Source: an uncultured SAR116 cluster alpha proteobacterium (lineage in GTDB: Bacteria > Pseudomonadota > Alphaproteobacteria > Puniceispirillales > Puniceispirillaceae). Taken from it: a stretch of DNA of 64,000 bases. Made by a program: the position numbers and the translations under genes. This document shows, in pieces, positions 43,337 to 53,177 of this stretch (position 1 is its first letter; every line of letters begins with the position of its first letter). The notes below the pieces were generated by a model. That model worked only from the letters and a program-made list of their open reading frames with translations, was not told the DNA's origin and searched no databases. The stretch lies in contig CACEJY010000003.1 of the NCBI GenBank assembly GCA_902559985.1, positions 1-64,000 on the forward strand, read 5' to 3'.

Positions 43337-45808
43337 ATGCAAGTCCCATCAAGAGCGCGTGCGGTAATTATTGGTGGCGGCGTTGTTGGCTGCTCAATTG
43401 CATATCATCTTGGCAAATTGGGCTGGCGCGATGTTGTGCTGCTGGAACGTAAGCAATTAACCTGCGGCACAACATGGCATGCGGCGGGGCTGATTGCGCA
43501 ACTGCGCGCAACCCAAAATATGACGAGACTTGCCAAATATTCACAGGAACTTTATTTCGGCCTTGAAGCTGAAACAGGAGTTGCCACCGGGTTCAAGCGC
43601 AACGGATCAATCACGGTTGCGCTTACCGACGAGCGTATGGAGGAATTGAGCCGGTCAGCTGCGATGGCGCGAGCCTTCGGTGTTGAAATTGATGAGGTTA
43701 CCCCCAGCGATATCAGTAGCCTGTATCCTGAATTAATGACTGATGATGTCGTTGGCGGTGTTTGGCTGCCAAAAGATGGGCAGGCAGATCCCGTCAACAT
43801 CACTCAAGCCTTGGCAAAAGGAGCGCGTAATTTTGGTGCCTCAATACTGCAAGGGGTCAAGGTAACAGGAGTCAATCAGGCCAATGGCCGGGTCACCGGT
43901 GTTGAGACCAATCATGGGCCTATTGTGGCTGATTATGTAGTGAATGCCGGCGGCATGTGGGGGCGTGAAATTGGTGCCATGGCAGGTGTGGCGGTACCGC
44001 TTCATGCTTGCGAGCATTTTTACGTCGTGACCGAGGCAATGGCTGGTTTAACGCCAAACCTGCCGGTGCTGAGGGTGCCTGATGAATGCGCTTATTACAA
44101 AGAAGACGCCGGTAAAATCCTGCTTGGGGCGTTTGAAGCAAATTCAAAGCCATGGGGGATGAGCGGTATTCCTGAAGATTTTGAATTTGACTCGCTGCCC
44201 GAAGATTTTGATCATTTCGAACCAATTTTGGAAAAGGCTGTTGAGAGGTTTCCGTTGCTGGCTAAGACCGGTATCCAAACTTTTTTTAATGGCCCCGAGA
44301 GTTTTACCCCTGACGACCGCTATATCCTTGGTGAGGCACCAGAGTTGGGTAATTTTTTTGTTGCAGCTGGTTTTAATTCCGTCGGAATTCAATCGGCTGG
44401 TGGTGCAGGGATGGTGCTCGCTGACTGGATGGATCGTGGGGAGGCACCCATTGATCTTTGGGATGTTGACATACGCCGGATGCAACCATTTCAAGCGAAT
44501 CGAAGCTATCTGCAGAGCCGCGTTTCAGAAACCCTCGGCCTCCTATATGCTGATCATTTCCCTTACCGCCAATTTGCCTCGGCCCGCGGCGTTCGGCGCT
44601 CGCCAATCCATAGCCAACTCGAGGCAGAGGGTGCATGTTTTGGAGAGGCCTCTGGCTGGGAAAGGGCCAATTGGTTTCTGCCAAAAGCTGCGAAGAATGC
44701 TGGCAAAAAAGCTGAATATGACTATAGTTGGCGTCGTCAGAATTGGTTTGAATATAGTGCAGCAGAACATATGGCCGTACGGCAGAAGGTGGGCATATTT
44801 GACATGTCCAGCTTTGGCAAAATCAAATTAATTGGGCGTGATGCGGAGGCGGTGCTTCAGCGTATTGCGGCCAATGATGTTGCTGTGCCAGTTGGCAAGA
44901 TCGTTTATACGCAGTTTCTTAATTCCGAGGGTCATATTGAGGCTGATGTCACGATTACAAGGCTCAGCCCAGATGAATTTTTGATCGTAACTCCAGCTGC
45001 AACTATTCGACGTGACCTGCATTGGATCAACGGTCACATTCCTGATTCATCTCATGCTATTGCGGTTGATATTACCGTGTCAGAGTCTGTCTTTGTGGTG
45101 ATGGGACCAGACGCGCGTTCATTCCTGGAGCCATTAATTCCACAAAGTCTGGAAAATAAGGATTTTCCCTTTGGGACAATGCAGCCTATCGAGATTGGCC
45201 ATGCCATCGCGAGGGCACACCGTGTCAGTTATGTTGGTGAATTGGGGTGGGAGCTTTATGTATCATCTGATATGTCGGCCCATGTGTTTGAAACAATTGC
45301 CGCTCGCCGCAAAGACCACCCGCTTGCCATGTGCGGCCTCCATGCACTTGATAGCTGTCGCATTGAAAAGGGGTTTCGCCATTTTGGTCATGATATCTCA
45401 AATGAAGATCATGTATTGGAAGCCGGTTTGGGGTTTGCCGTAAAAGAAAATAAACAGCCCGGCAAGTTTGGCCCGATGATTGGCGCTGATGCGGTAAAGG
45501 CAAAGCGTAATGATGGTCTTTCGCAACGCCTAATGCAGTTTCGCTTGGAGGATCCGGATCCGCTGTTGTATCACAATGAAGCAATTTACCGTGATGGTGT
45601 GGTCATTGGCTATTTAACCAGCGGTAATTATGGTCACCATCTTGGCGGAGCCATTGGCCTTGGTTATGTCAAGTGCAGCGCTGTTGGCGAAACTGCTGAG
45701 GCCCAATTAAATTCCCATTACCAAATTGATGTTGCAGGCAAATTGTTTGATGCAGATGTAAGTTTGCGCCCGTTTTACGATCCCAAAGCACTGCAGGTAA
45801 AACTTTGA
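43337..45808 (+). CDS. Dimethylglycine/sarcosine dehydrogenase-like flavoprotein with GcvT domain (second)
   Basis: 823 residues, starting 4 bases after the first paralogue. It has the same domain plan: FAD loop 'AVIIGGGVVGCSIAYHLGKL', covalent-FAD region 'CGTTWHAAGLIAQLRATQNM', FAO_M region, then GcvT ('AVRQKVGIFDMSSFGKIKLI', 'RVSYVGELGWELYVSSD'). It resembles classical DMGDH more than its neighbour does, because the residues after the FAD His match the 'AGL' type. The two may act on successive methyl groups of one compound or as a hetero-complex. Transcription probably continues into the MttB-family gene 30 bases on. Confidence 0.92.
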   Translation: MQVPSRARAVIIGGGVVGCSIAYHLGKLGWRDVVLLERKQLTCGTTWHAAGLIAQLRATQNMTRLAKYSQELYFGLEAETGVATGFKRNGSITVALTDERMEELSRSAAMARAFGVEIDEVTPSDISSLYPELMTDDVVGGVWLPKDGQADPVNITQALAKGARNFGASILQGVKVTGVNQANGRVTGVETNHGPIVADYVVNAGGMWGREIGAMAGVAVPLHACEHFYVVTEAMAGLTPNLPVLRVPDECAYYKEDAGKILLGAFEANSKPWGMSGIPEDFEFDSLPEDFDHFEPILEKAVERFPLLAKTGIQTFFNGPESFTPDDRYILGEAPELGNFFVAAGFNSVGIQSAGGAGMVLADWMDRGEAPIDLWDVDIRRMQPFQANRSYLQSRVSETLGLLYADHFPYRQFASARGVRRSPIHSQLEAEGACFGEASGWERANWFLPKAAKNAGKKAEYDYSWRRQNWFEYSAAEHMAVRQKVGIFDMSSFGKIKLIGRDAEAVLQRIAANDVAVPVGKIVYTQFLNSEGHIEADVTITRLSPDEFLIVTPAATIRRDLHWINGHIPDSSHAIAVDITVSESVFVVMGPDARSFLEPLIPQSLENKDFPFGTMQPIEIGHAIARAHRVSYVGELGWELYVSSDMSAHVFETIAARRKDHPLAMCGLHALDSCRIEKGFRHFGHDISNEDHVLEAGLGFAVKENKQPGKFGPMIGADAVKAKRNDGLSQRLMQFRLEDPDPLLYHNEAIYRDGVVIGYLTSGNYGHHLGGAIGLGYVKCSAVGETAEAQLNSHYQIDVAGKLFDADVSLRPFYDPKALQVKL

Positions 45809-45838
45809 TCATGAATATCGGGTGGGGAGACACGGCGG

Positions 45839-47386
45839 TTGGTCTATAACCGAAATATTCCAAATTCATCACGACGTAGCGGTGGCCGTGAAGCAAGGCG
45901 CTCCTTACGTGCTGCCCCACTGGCAAGGGATCTGAGGCCGGTCCGCGCAGGGCTTGAGGGTGGGCAATTCAAACCGTTGAGCGCAGAATCGGTAAAATCT
46001 ATTGATGTAACGGTCTATCAGATTCTGGAAGAAATAGGCTTAAGTCAGGCGCCGGAATCGGGGTTAAGATACATGACTGATGCTGGTGCGGTTCTGGGGG
46101 ATGATGGCCGGGTCCGGTTTCCCCGCGCATTGGTCGAAGATACGCTCTCAAAATGTGCCCGTAATATCAACCTGTATGGGCAAAATTCCAAACATGATTT
46201 ATTGCTATCAGGATCCCGCGTGCATTACGGAACAGCCGGTGCGGCGGTTCACGTCGTGGATGTTGAAAAAAATGAATATCGCGAGTCTTATCTTGCTGAT
46301 ATTTACGATGCTGCCCGCATTGTTGACCAAATGGATAACATCCATTTTTTTCAGCGTCCAATGGTTGCTCGAGACATCCTCAACCCCGCACACCTTGATC
46401 TCAATACGGTTTATGCGTCGATCAAAGGCACTACCAAACATGTTGGGTGCAGTTTTACTGAAGCTGAGTATATGGCTCCTGTTTTTGATATGCTGCACCA
46501 AGTTTCTGGCAGTGAAGAAAAGTGGCGAGCTCGTCCATTTGTATCCAATAGTAATTGCTTTGTCGTGCCTCCCCTCAGATTTGCAACCGAGTCCTGCCTT
46601 GTTATGGAAGAAGCGGTTCGTAATGGCATGCCGGTTTTATTACTATCGGCTGGTCAGGCTGGCGCGACTGCCCCGGCTAGTATTGCCGGCGCTGTTGCAC
46701 AAGCTCTATCGGAAGTAATTGCAGGTCTGATTTATGTAAATGCAATGCAAGCTGGTCATCCTTGCATTTGTGGAACATGGCCATTTGTATCGGATTTACG
46801 AACAGGGGCCATGTCAGGCGGGTCCGGCGAGCAGGGCCTGCTAACCGCTGCCTGCGCGCAGATGCTGCAATTTTATGATTTACCTGGCGGTGCTGCGGCC
46901 GGCATGGCGGATTCTAAAATGCCTGATGCGCAATCAGGTTATGAGAAGGGCTCCACGTTAGTAATGGCAGGGCTGTCGGGGCTGAATATGGTTTATGAAG
47001 CAGCTGGTATGCATGCCTCACTTTTAGGATTTTGTTTGGATAGTCTGATTATTGATAATGATGTGCTTGGTCAGTGTTTGCGATGTGTGCGGGGGATTGA
47101 AGTAAATGAGTCGACGCTTGGTTTGCAGGTTATGAAGGATGTGTGTATGGGTGGCCCTGGCCATTATCTTGGGCATGACCAAACAATCACTTTAATGCAA
47201 ACCGAATACATTTATCCTGAGATTTCTGATCGGTCTAGCCCGAAGGAATGGGAAGAACTGGGTAAACCTAATCTTTTAGATAATGCGCGAAAACGCAAAG
47301 AAGAGATTTTGCACCATTATCATCCAAACCATATTTCAAAGGAGCTTGACTCGGAATTGCGAAGTCAGTTTAAGATTTTACTATAG
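45839..47386 (+). CDS. Trimethylamine methyltransferase (MttB) family protein, non-pyrrolysine
   Basis: 515 residues, starting with TTG at 45839; GGGGAG lies 9 bases upstream and a stop at 45812 rules out an earlier start. The N-terminus 'GREARRSLRAAPLARDLRPV' plus 'RAGLEGGQFKPLS' is typical of bacterial MttB-like proteins. A glycine-rich barrel follows ('MSGGSGEQGLLTAACAQML'). There is no in-frame amber codon, so it is not a pyrrolysine enzyme; relatives include glycine-betaine methyltransferases that methylate a corrinoid protein. No corrinoid protein is nearby. It probably forms an operon with the two DMGDH-like genes. Confidence 0.9.
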   Translation: MVYNRNIPNSSRRSGGREARRSLRAAPLARDLRPVRAGLEGGQFKPLSAESVKSIDVTVYQILEEIGLSQAPESGLRYMTDAGAVLGDDGRVRFPRALVEDTLSKCARNINLYGQNSKHDLLLSGSRVHYGTAGAAVHVVDVEKNEYRESYLADIYDAARIVDQMDNIHFFQRPMVARDILNPAHLDLNTVYASIKGTTKHVGCSFTEAEYMAPVFDMLHQVSGSEEKWRARPFVSNSNCFVVPPLRFATESCLVMEEAVRNGMPVLLLSAGQAGATAPASIAGAVAQALSEVIAGLIYVNAMQAGHPCICGTWPFVSDLRTGAMSGGSGEQGLLTAACAQMLQFYDLPGGAAAGMADSKMPDAQSGYEKGSTLVMAGLSGLNMVYEAAGMHASLLGFCLDSLIIDNDVLGQCLRCVRGIEVNESTLGLQVMKDVCMGGPGHYLGHDQTITLMQTEYIYPEISDRSSPKEWEELGKPNLLDNARKRKEEILHHYHPNHISKELDSELRSQFKILL

Positions 47387-47401
47387 ATTACATACTACTA
47401 A

Positions 47402-49753
47402 CTAGTTGCGCACCGGTGCGCCATCATCCAGCATAGTGGATATGCGTTGATATGTGGCAGATGTCTTGGCAAGCTTTATGAATGCTTCGCGCTCCCGTTC
47501 ATATAGCATATTTTCAGTAGCCTCACCGTTCTGTCCGGTTGCGTCTATCATCACGCCGGCTATGGTCATCGCGACTGTTTTGTCATGAGGCATAAAGTCA
47601 CCACGCTCGACCCCCGCTTCCATAAAGTCAGACATTTTTTTAAGTAAACTATGATTAGCAAATCTTAAGCTTGGTTTTCCCGGTGCTGAGTAGTTGTCTT
47701 GCATTTCTCCGACTAATGTTATTGCGCGTGTGAGAAGGCGGTCGCGGTTCATGATTGTTTCATCGCGGCCCTCCAGAAAATATAGCAGTTTTGCTGAAAG
47801 TTCGGGAGATGAGCCTGTGGCCGCATAGCCAAGATTCATCCAAGTGTTCCAAGCTGCATCTTCCCAGGATTGTTTGGCATTAAACCACCTGAGGTATGTT
47901 TCCTTTATTCCACCACCACCCGGAACAACACCAACCGCTGACTCTACAAGTCCCATAACTGAATTGGTATGGGCGACTATTCTATCGCAATGTGCAAGCA
48001 CTTCAAAACCGCCACCCGCAGCGAGGCCAGACGGTGCTCCAATCACAGGAACCGGGGTATATTTGAGTTTGCAAACCGCCTCTTGAAACCGTCTTAGGAA
48101 GGCATCAATTCCATTCCAGTCTTCTTTTTCGATGTAATTTCGAAATGCATTAAGGTCCACTCCAGCAGAAAAATGTTGGGCGTCGTTGTGGATAATGATA
48201 CCGCTGCCATGGTCTTCAGCTGCTGCTGAAACAATTTCCATTGAGGCGTCTGTAAGTGCATTTGCTTTTGAGTGAAATTCCACCAGCCTCAGGTCATTTA
48301 CGCCTTCAGCAAAGCCATTCAGGACAAAAAGACTAGCAGCTTCATTTTCCAAAATTGGGGTCATAGTCCGACGTTTCATTTGGAACCGTATTACACCGGG
48401 AGGCAAGCTAAAAGGCTTATATTTTTTATCGGCGTGCCGGACCGTCAAGGCACTTCCATCTACTTTATAAAAGGGTCGATCAAGCTGAAGAGCATCTGGA
48501 GTTTTCACCCCAGTTTCTTTCAGCAATTCCTTCATTTTGCTGTGACCTATGGCATCTATTAACTCAAAGGGGCCCCGCTGCCAATTAAACCCAAGCTTCA
48601 TGGCGTCATCGATGTCTTGGGGAGTTTCAGTCACAGTAGGCAAGAGACTTGCCGCGTAAGACAAGACCCGCCCAAGCACCCGACGACAAAATTTTGCGTG
48701 GTTTGAATTACCTTCAATAATTTTGGTGAGTGGCTCTTTATTTTGAGCCAATGCGGCTGCCGCTTTTATTGCTAATTCTGGCAATTCCTTTTTTGCAGCT
48801 GCGTAAGGTGGAAGGTTTTCCCCTTTGTGTCCAACAAGCTGAAGTGTATGTGAAAGGCCGTCTGGGCCTGTTTTGTAAAAACCGCCCCTTCCTTTGTTTC
48901 CTGTAAAGCCATTTTTAATCATTGAGGTAATGGTTTTATTTTCTTTTCCAACAGCGTGGAAGGCGTCACCAGTAGGTAGAATATTATTTAGTGACTTTAC
49001 AACATCCACCATCAAATCTATGCCAATCAGATCGTATAAACCAAACACACCAGTCTTTGGAATGCCCATTGGTCGACCCATCAAGGCGTCAGCATCTTCT
49101 ACTGAAAGTCCGCAGCTAATGGCCTCGTCGATACCCACTTGCAAAGCAAATACGCCTACGCGATTGCCCAAGAACCCGGGCGTATCTGCACAGCGCACAA
49201 CACCTTTACCAAGAGAACGATCATTGAAATCTGCTAATTTGCTTATAACTCGACTGCTTGTATATTTACCGCGAACTAATTCCAAAAGGCGCATATAACG
49301 CACTGGGTTAAAATAATGCGTGATTGCAAACCTCTCCCTGAATGATGCTGGCATATCTTCAACCAACAGTTTAATTGGAATGGTTGAGGTATTGGAACTA
49401 ACGATACATTCTGCACTTATTACGTTATCGAGACGTTTATACAGAGCTTTTTTTACATCGAGGCGCTCTACAACAGCCTCAATGATCCAATCACATTCAG
49501 AAAGCTTGTTAAAATCGTTATCGATTGTGCCGGTAGTAATTCTTTCTACATAACGTTTGTGCATCAATTGAGGCGGGTCCGAAGCCAATAACCTATCAAG
49601 GGCTGCTGCTGCCGGCGTTTTAGTGTTTTGGTCCTTTGATTCGAGGTCAAGAAGCAAAACATCATAGCCCGCATTGGCAATTTGTGCTGCGATGCCACTT
49701 CCCATTGTGCCAGCCCCAATAACGGCAATGTTATTAAAAACAGTATTAGTCAT
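47402..49753 (-). CDS. 3-hydroxyacyl-CoA dehydrogenase / enoyl-CoA hydratase fusion (FadN type)
   Basis: 783 residues from the ATG at 49753; the track starts eight codons earlier inside the upstream hydrolase gene. The order is dehydrogenase first, then crotonase domain, as in FadN rather than FadB/FadJ. NAD site: 'NIAVIGAGTMGSGIAAQIAN'; dehydrogenase block 'FAITHYFNPVRYMRLLELVR'; crotonase part 'NDAQHFSAGVDLNAFRNYIE' and 'PSGLAAGGGFEVLAHCDRIV', then 'GVVPGGGGIKETYLR'. It performs two steps of fatty-acid beta-oxidation. A thiolase and acyl-CoA dehydrogenase are not adjacent. It is downstream of an alpha/beta hydrolase and metZ on the same strand. Confidence 0.92.
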   Translation of the reverse strand: MTNTVFNNIAVIGAGTMGSGIAAQIANAGYDVLLLDLESKDQNTKTPAAAALDRLLASDPPQLMHKRYVERITTGTIDNDFNKLSECDWIIEAVVERLDVKKALYKRLDNVISAECIVSSNTSTIPIKLLVEDMPASFRERFAITHYFNPVRYMRLLELVRGKYTSSRVISKLADFNDRSLGKGVVRCADTPGFLGNRVGVFALQVGIDEAISCGLSVEDADALMGRPMGIPKTGVFGLYDLIGIDLMVDVVKSLNNILPTGDAFHAVGKENKTITSMIKNGFTGNKGRGGFYKTGPDGLSHTLQLVGHKGENLPPYAAAKKELPELAIKAAAALAQNKEPLTKIIEGNSNHAKFCRRVLGRVLSYAASLLPTVTETPQDIDDAMKLGFNWQRGPFELIDAIGHSKMKELLKETGVKTPDALQLDRPFYKVDGSALTVRHADKKYKPFSLPPGVIRFQMKRRTMTPILENEAASLFVLNGFAEGVNDLRLVEFHSKANALTDASMEIVSAAAEDHGSGIIIHNDAQHFSAGVDLNAFRNYIEKEDWNGIDAFLRRFQEAVCKLKYTPVPVIGAPSGLAAGGGFEVLAHCDRIVAHTNSVMGLVESAVGVVPGGGGIKETYLRWFNAKQSWEDAAWNTWMNLGYAATGSSPELSAKLLYFLEGRDETIMNRDRLLTRAITLVGEMQDNYSAPGKPSLRFANHSLLKKMSDFMEAGVERGDFMPHDKTVAMTIAGVMIDATGQNGEATENMLYEREREAFIKLAKTSATYQRISTMLDDGAPVRN

Positions 49754-49757
49754 TCTT

Positions 49758-50564
49758 CTAACTCTTATCGGTTTCATTCAGGAAATTGCGTAACGTTGTA
49801 TTAACCTCATTGGGGAATTCTGCTGGCAGCATATGTCCAGCGGACTCTATGACAGTAACTTGCCCTCGAATTAGAGTGTTAGCCATTTGTTGCCCAAATT
49901 TTAAGGGAGTCATCTTGTCTTTTTCAGCAAGAATGCACAGCGCTGGTTGCTGAATTTTTGATGCCGAATCTTCACCATTTTTATATTTGTTACAGGCAAT
50001 TAGATCATTTTTTAACGCATTTTGGTTGTTAGCCGCCATCAATTGATTGCCAAATCCCAAAAATGAGTGGCCCGGCTGGGTGTTATCATGCATATGGCCC
50101 ATTGGGCCATGCCCCCAGCTTATCATTGCTTGTATAGCTTCGCTGAGAGCTTTATCGGATAATGACAGTAAGTGGTCATTTACCGGGATGGCTAGAGCAC
50201 CGGCAATGAGCCCAACCCGCGCAACGCGGTCAGGATAGCGGGCAGCTGCCTCAATCGTGACAAGGCAACCTTGCGAATGCCCAACAAGACAAGCGGCGTT
50301 GACGTCCAGACTGTCAAGAAGTGCAATTATCCAATCGGCCATAGCTTCGATTGAGTCCAGGGGCGTGCCACCTGATAAACCGTGCCCTGGAAAATCGGGA
50401 GCTAAAACCTGATAGCCGCGGTAAGCAAAATAACGACTTTGCAAAATCCAAGTTAAATGGCTTTGTCCACTACCATGGATAAATACCAATATTTCACCAT
50501 CATTATTAAAAGTGCGTCCACCGGTGGCAATATGAACATTAGTGTCGAAAAGCTGGTGCTTCAT
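49758..50564 (-). CDS. Alpha/beta-hydrolase fold protein
   Basis: 268 residues. The oxyanion region is 'ILVFIHGSGQSHLTWILQSR' and the nucleophile elbow 'CLVGHSQGCLVTIEAAARYP' (Ser in G-H-S-Q-G). The acid is probably in 'LCILAEKDKMTPLKFGQQMA' and the base His in 'VIESAGHMLPAEFPNEV'. No signal peptide is seen, so it is cytoplasmic. It sits between metZ (28-base gap) and fadN, which suggests hydrolysis of an ester or thioester feeding beta-oxidation. The substrate is unknown. Confidence 0.87.
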   Translation of the reverse strand: MKHQLFDTNVHIATGGRTFNNDGEILVFIHGSGQSHLTWILQSRYFAYRGYQVLAPDFPGHGLSGGTPLDSIEAMADWIIALLDSLDVNAACLVGHSQGCLVTIEAAARYPDRVARVGLIAGALAIPVNDHLLSLSDKALSEAIQAMISWGHGPMGHMHDNTQPGHSFLGFGNQLMAANNQNALKNDLIACNKYKNGEDSASKIQQPALCILAEKDKMTPLKFGQQMANTLIRGQVTVIESAGHMLPAEFPNEVNTTLRNFLNETDKS

Positions 50565-50592
50565 CGTTTGGACTTCCTCGCTGACGGGACAA

Positions 50593-51897
50593 TCATTCTT
50601 TCAATTTGAGTTTTTTGGCTGCGGCCAGGAATCCAAGCTCAAAATCAGCTTTAATATCTGTAAAATCTTCGAGCCCCACTGAAATTCTGATCATATCATC
50701 AGACAGCCCGCCTTCAACCATTGCCTCGGCTGAAATGTGAGAATGTGTTGTGCTTGCGGGATGAATCACTAATGTTTTAGCATCCCCAACATTGGCAAGA
50801 TGAGATGCAAGTTCCACCGACTCGATGAAGGCGCGGCCAGCATCACGCCCACCCTTAAGTCCGAAAACAATAATTGACCCGGCACCGCGCGGCATCATTC
50901 GTTTTGCCAATTCATGTCCAGGATGATCAGGCAGACTTGGATGGCGAACCCATGCCACCGCATCATGGCCAACAAGGAATTCTAACATCTTTGCAGTATT
51001 ATCCATATGGCATTGCATGCGAAGGGACAATGTCTCCATACCCTGTAAAATATGAAATGCATTTGTTGGTGATAATGATGGCCCAAAATTATACATGCCT
51101 TCTGCACGGAATTTTGCGGTAAAGGCTGCGGGCCCGAATTCTTCATAGAAATTGATGCCATCCATCGCATAATGCGGCCCAGCGATATTGGAGAATTTAT
51201 CATTCTGCCCCCAATCAAAATTTCCACCATCAACTACAACGCCGCCAATCGCGACGCCGTGCCCGCCAATCCATTTTGTTAGGGAGTGAATGATCAAATT
51301 AGCACCAAGCTCCAGAGGTTTCAGCAGCCATGGTGTATTAAAAGTGCAATCAAGCATCAGTGGAATGCCAGCAGAAGCGGCTATTTTGGCAATAGCTTCT
51401 ACATCCATAATATCTAGCCCTGGATTACCAATAACCTCGCCAAAAATAACCTTAGTATTTGGCTGGATTGCATTTTCTATACCGGCTAAATCGTTTGGGT
51501 CGATGAAACTAGTGGTAATGCCAAAGCGGGGAAGCGTGTTCTCCAACAAATTAATGTTGGCTCCATACATCCGAGATGATGCAACAATATGATCTCCTTG
51601 CGAACATAACACCAATAATGCGGTTGCTAACGCAGCCATACCAGAGGCTGTAGCTGTGGCCGCAACAGCACCTTCCAAAGCAGCAATTCGTTGTTCTAAA
51701 ACAGCTATTGTCGGGTTCGAAATCCGAGTGTAAAGGTGGCCACCAAGTTCTTGATTATAGAGTGCCGCCGCATGTTCGGTATCTTTGAACACATAGGATG
51801 TAGTTTGATGGATCGGAACTGCACGCGAACCGTGGCGTTCGTCCGGCACATGGCCAGCATGCAGGCTCAAAGTGTCAAATTTGTAGTCACCGCTCAT
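50593..51897 (-). CDS. O-acetylhomoserine sulfhydrylase-type enzyme (Cys/Met metabolism PLP family)
   Basis: 434 residues of the MetY/MetZ branch. N-terminal 'FDTLSLHAGHVPDERHGSRA' and 'VPIHQTTSYVFKDTEHAAAL' are typical. The PLP lysine is in 'GANLIIHSLTKWIGGHGVAI'; other blocks are 'ATATASGMAALATALLVL' and 'PSLSPTNAFHILQGMETLSL'. It makes homocysteine from O-acetylhomoserine and sulfide, or methionine from methanethiol. The latter would suit marine bacteria that handle DMSP-derived sulfur (inference). The 172-base leader (51898-52069) contains hairpins. Confidence 0.92.
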   Translation of the reverse strand: MSGDYKFDTLSLHAGHVPDERHGSRAVPIHQTTSYVFKDTEHAAALYNQELGGHLYTRISNPTIAVLEQRIAALEGAVAATATASGMAALATALLVLCSQGDHIVASSRMYGANINLLENTLPRFGITTSFIDPNDLAGIENAIQPNTKVIFGEVIGNPGLDIMDVEAIAKIAASAGIPLMLDCTFNTPWLLKPLELGANLIIHSLTKWIGGHGVAIGGVVVDGGNFDWGQNDKFSNIAGPHYAMDGINFYEEFGPAAFTAKFRAEGMYNFGPSLSPTNAFHILQGMETLSLRMQCHMDNTAKMLEFLVGHDAVAWVRHPSLPDHPGHELAKRMMPRGAGSIIVFGLKGGRDAGRAFIESVELASHLANVGDAKTLVIHPASTTHSHISAEAMVEGGLSDDMIRISVGLEDFTDIKADFELGFLAAAKKLKLKE

Positions 51898-51960
51898 TGA
51901 GAGCTACCCTTCATTGGTGATTTAGTTGGTTCTTTCTGCCTTCTTCGTTAACCCAAGTCA

Positions 51961-51981
51961 ATAATCGCGGCGTCGGATTAT
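51961..51981 (-). promoter_or_regulatory. Hairpin in the leader of the O-acetylhomoserine sulfhydrylase gene
   Basis: In mRNA orientation ATAATC pairs with GATTAT around a 9-base loop CGACGCCGC, about 65-85 bases before the start codon. A second small stem (CAAC/GTTG) lies just upstream. Methionine-pathway leaders in alphaproteobacteria often carry SAM-binding riboswitches. The conserved core of SAM-II, including its GCUAAA segment, was not found, so this is only a candidate structured leader. Confidence 0.25.
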
Positions 51982-52069
51982 GTACAAATCACAACTCCGT
52001 TTGTTGGTGTGGGGAATGTGCATGGCGCCACTCATTAACTGGGGGTTGAATTACCCGTCGCCTTCGAAA

Positions 52070-53107
52070 TTAATTATTATGGAAATAATCGATGCCAGCC
52101 ACCTGTTCAATTCGCATTTCATCGCGAGCAACTAAGTGGTTTAGATGGGCACGGGCTTCGCAACTTGCGAAGTATAACTCATGGTCAGTCAGATCGAATG
52201 CAAATAATACTTTCATCGCGTCAGCGGTTGATACAGGTCCGGCGTTGCTCGCTGCATCTCGCAGTAGCTCAAGTCTTGAATTGTGATGTTCAATTAATTC
52301 AGCGGCGCGGATACCGCCCCCGAAATAGGGCCAATCATGGCCGGGAATGACAAGCCATTCATTGTCAAGACTGAGCATCTGGCTGAGGTATTTGTAGTAG
52401 TGTCCTAGCATATCCAATTCGATTGAGCGCAGGCTGACCGAAATATTGGGCGAGATGCGTGGTAATAAAAAATCAACACAGATATGTAATTTGCGATCGA
52501 AATCAGACAGACTCATATGGCCCGGTGAATGACCAGTATCAAAACGTGCTAACCAGCAACCAGATTTTGTTTCAAATTGTTGACTGGCTTCAATGATTGT
52601 CACATCGGGCAAATCGCCAGCTAATTTGCGATAATAATTGCCCTCTTGCCGGACGCGGTTTACCACCCCATCACTCAACCCAAACCGGGCATAGGTTTTG
52701 GCTAACAATCCGCCAGCATGTTCGTCTGATTGGGCAAGACCCCAACTTGCCTGCTCATGTTCGACCGCTCCCATATAAACTGGTGCACTGGTTATTTTTG
52801 CTAGGTTGCCTGCATAACCAACGTGGTCGGCGTGATAATGAGATACGATAATGCCGCAAATAGGCCGTCCCGCCAGAGGCCCTTTGAGCATCATCGCCCA
52901 CTGGTTTGCAATTGCCTCACTATTGATGCCACAATCCAGAAGCAGCCAGCCGTCTTTTGTGTCAAATGCATATAAATTGATGTGGTTTAAGCGGAATGGC
53001 AGAGTAAAACGCATCCAATACAAATCATCAGCGAGCGCCACCAAACTTCCGGCTTCGGGCGGGTTTATTGGCAATGGACTCATGTCAGATCCGTTTTTGT
53101 TGGGCAT
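52070..53107 (-). CDS. Metallo-beta-lactamase-fold hydrolase
   Basis: 345 residues. The metal motif 'GIIVSHYHADHVGYAGNLAK' (H-x-H-x-D-H) is intact, with further ligands in 'RFDTGHSPGHMSL', 'ICVDFLLPRISPNISV' and 'WLVIPGHDWPYFGGGIRAA'. A C-terminal helical domain of about 80 residues ('ARAHLNHLVARDEMR') looks like the winged-helix end of LACTB2/glyoxalase II-like hydrolases. It is cytoplasmic and likely cleaves a thioester or lactone. It is a single-gene unit, convergent with nothing obvious. Confidence 0.88.
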   Translation of the reverse strand: MPNKNGSDMSPLPINPPEAGSLVALADDLYWMRFTLPFRLNHINLYAFDTKDGWLLLDCGINSEAIANQWAMMLKGPLAGRPICGIIVSHYHADHVGYAGNLAKITSAPVYMGAVEHEQASWGLAQSDEHAGGLLAKTYARFGLSDGVVNRVRQEGNYYRKLAGDLPDVTIIEASQQFETKSGCWLARFDTGHSPGHMSLSDFDRKLHICVDFLLPRISPNISVSLRSIELDMLGHYYKYLSQMLSLDNEWLVIPGHDWPYFGGGIRAAELIEHHNSRLELLRDAASNAGPVSTADAMKVLFAFDLTDHELYFASCEARAHLNHLVARDEMRIEQVAGIDYFHNN

Positions 53108-53177
53108 TTGTATAATCTCTTTCAGAAAGGATGGAGCGGTCTTCTTTTTAAGATGGGAGGGGTATCTTTAAATTAAA

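Noticed and set aside
51898-52069. SAM-II riboswitch upstream of the O-acetylhomoserine sulfhydrylase gene
   Set aside because: A GTGATTTG-like stretch is present, but the matching P1 strand and the GCTAAA core could not be found. Reported only as a structured leader candidate.
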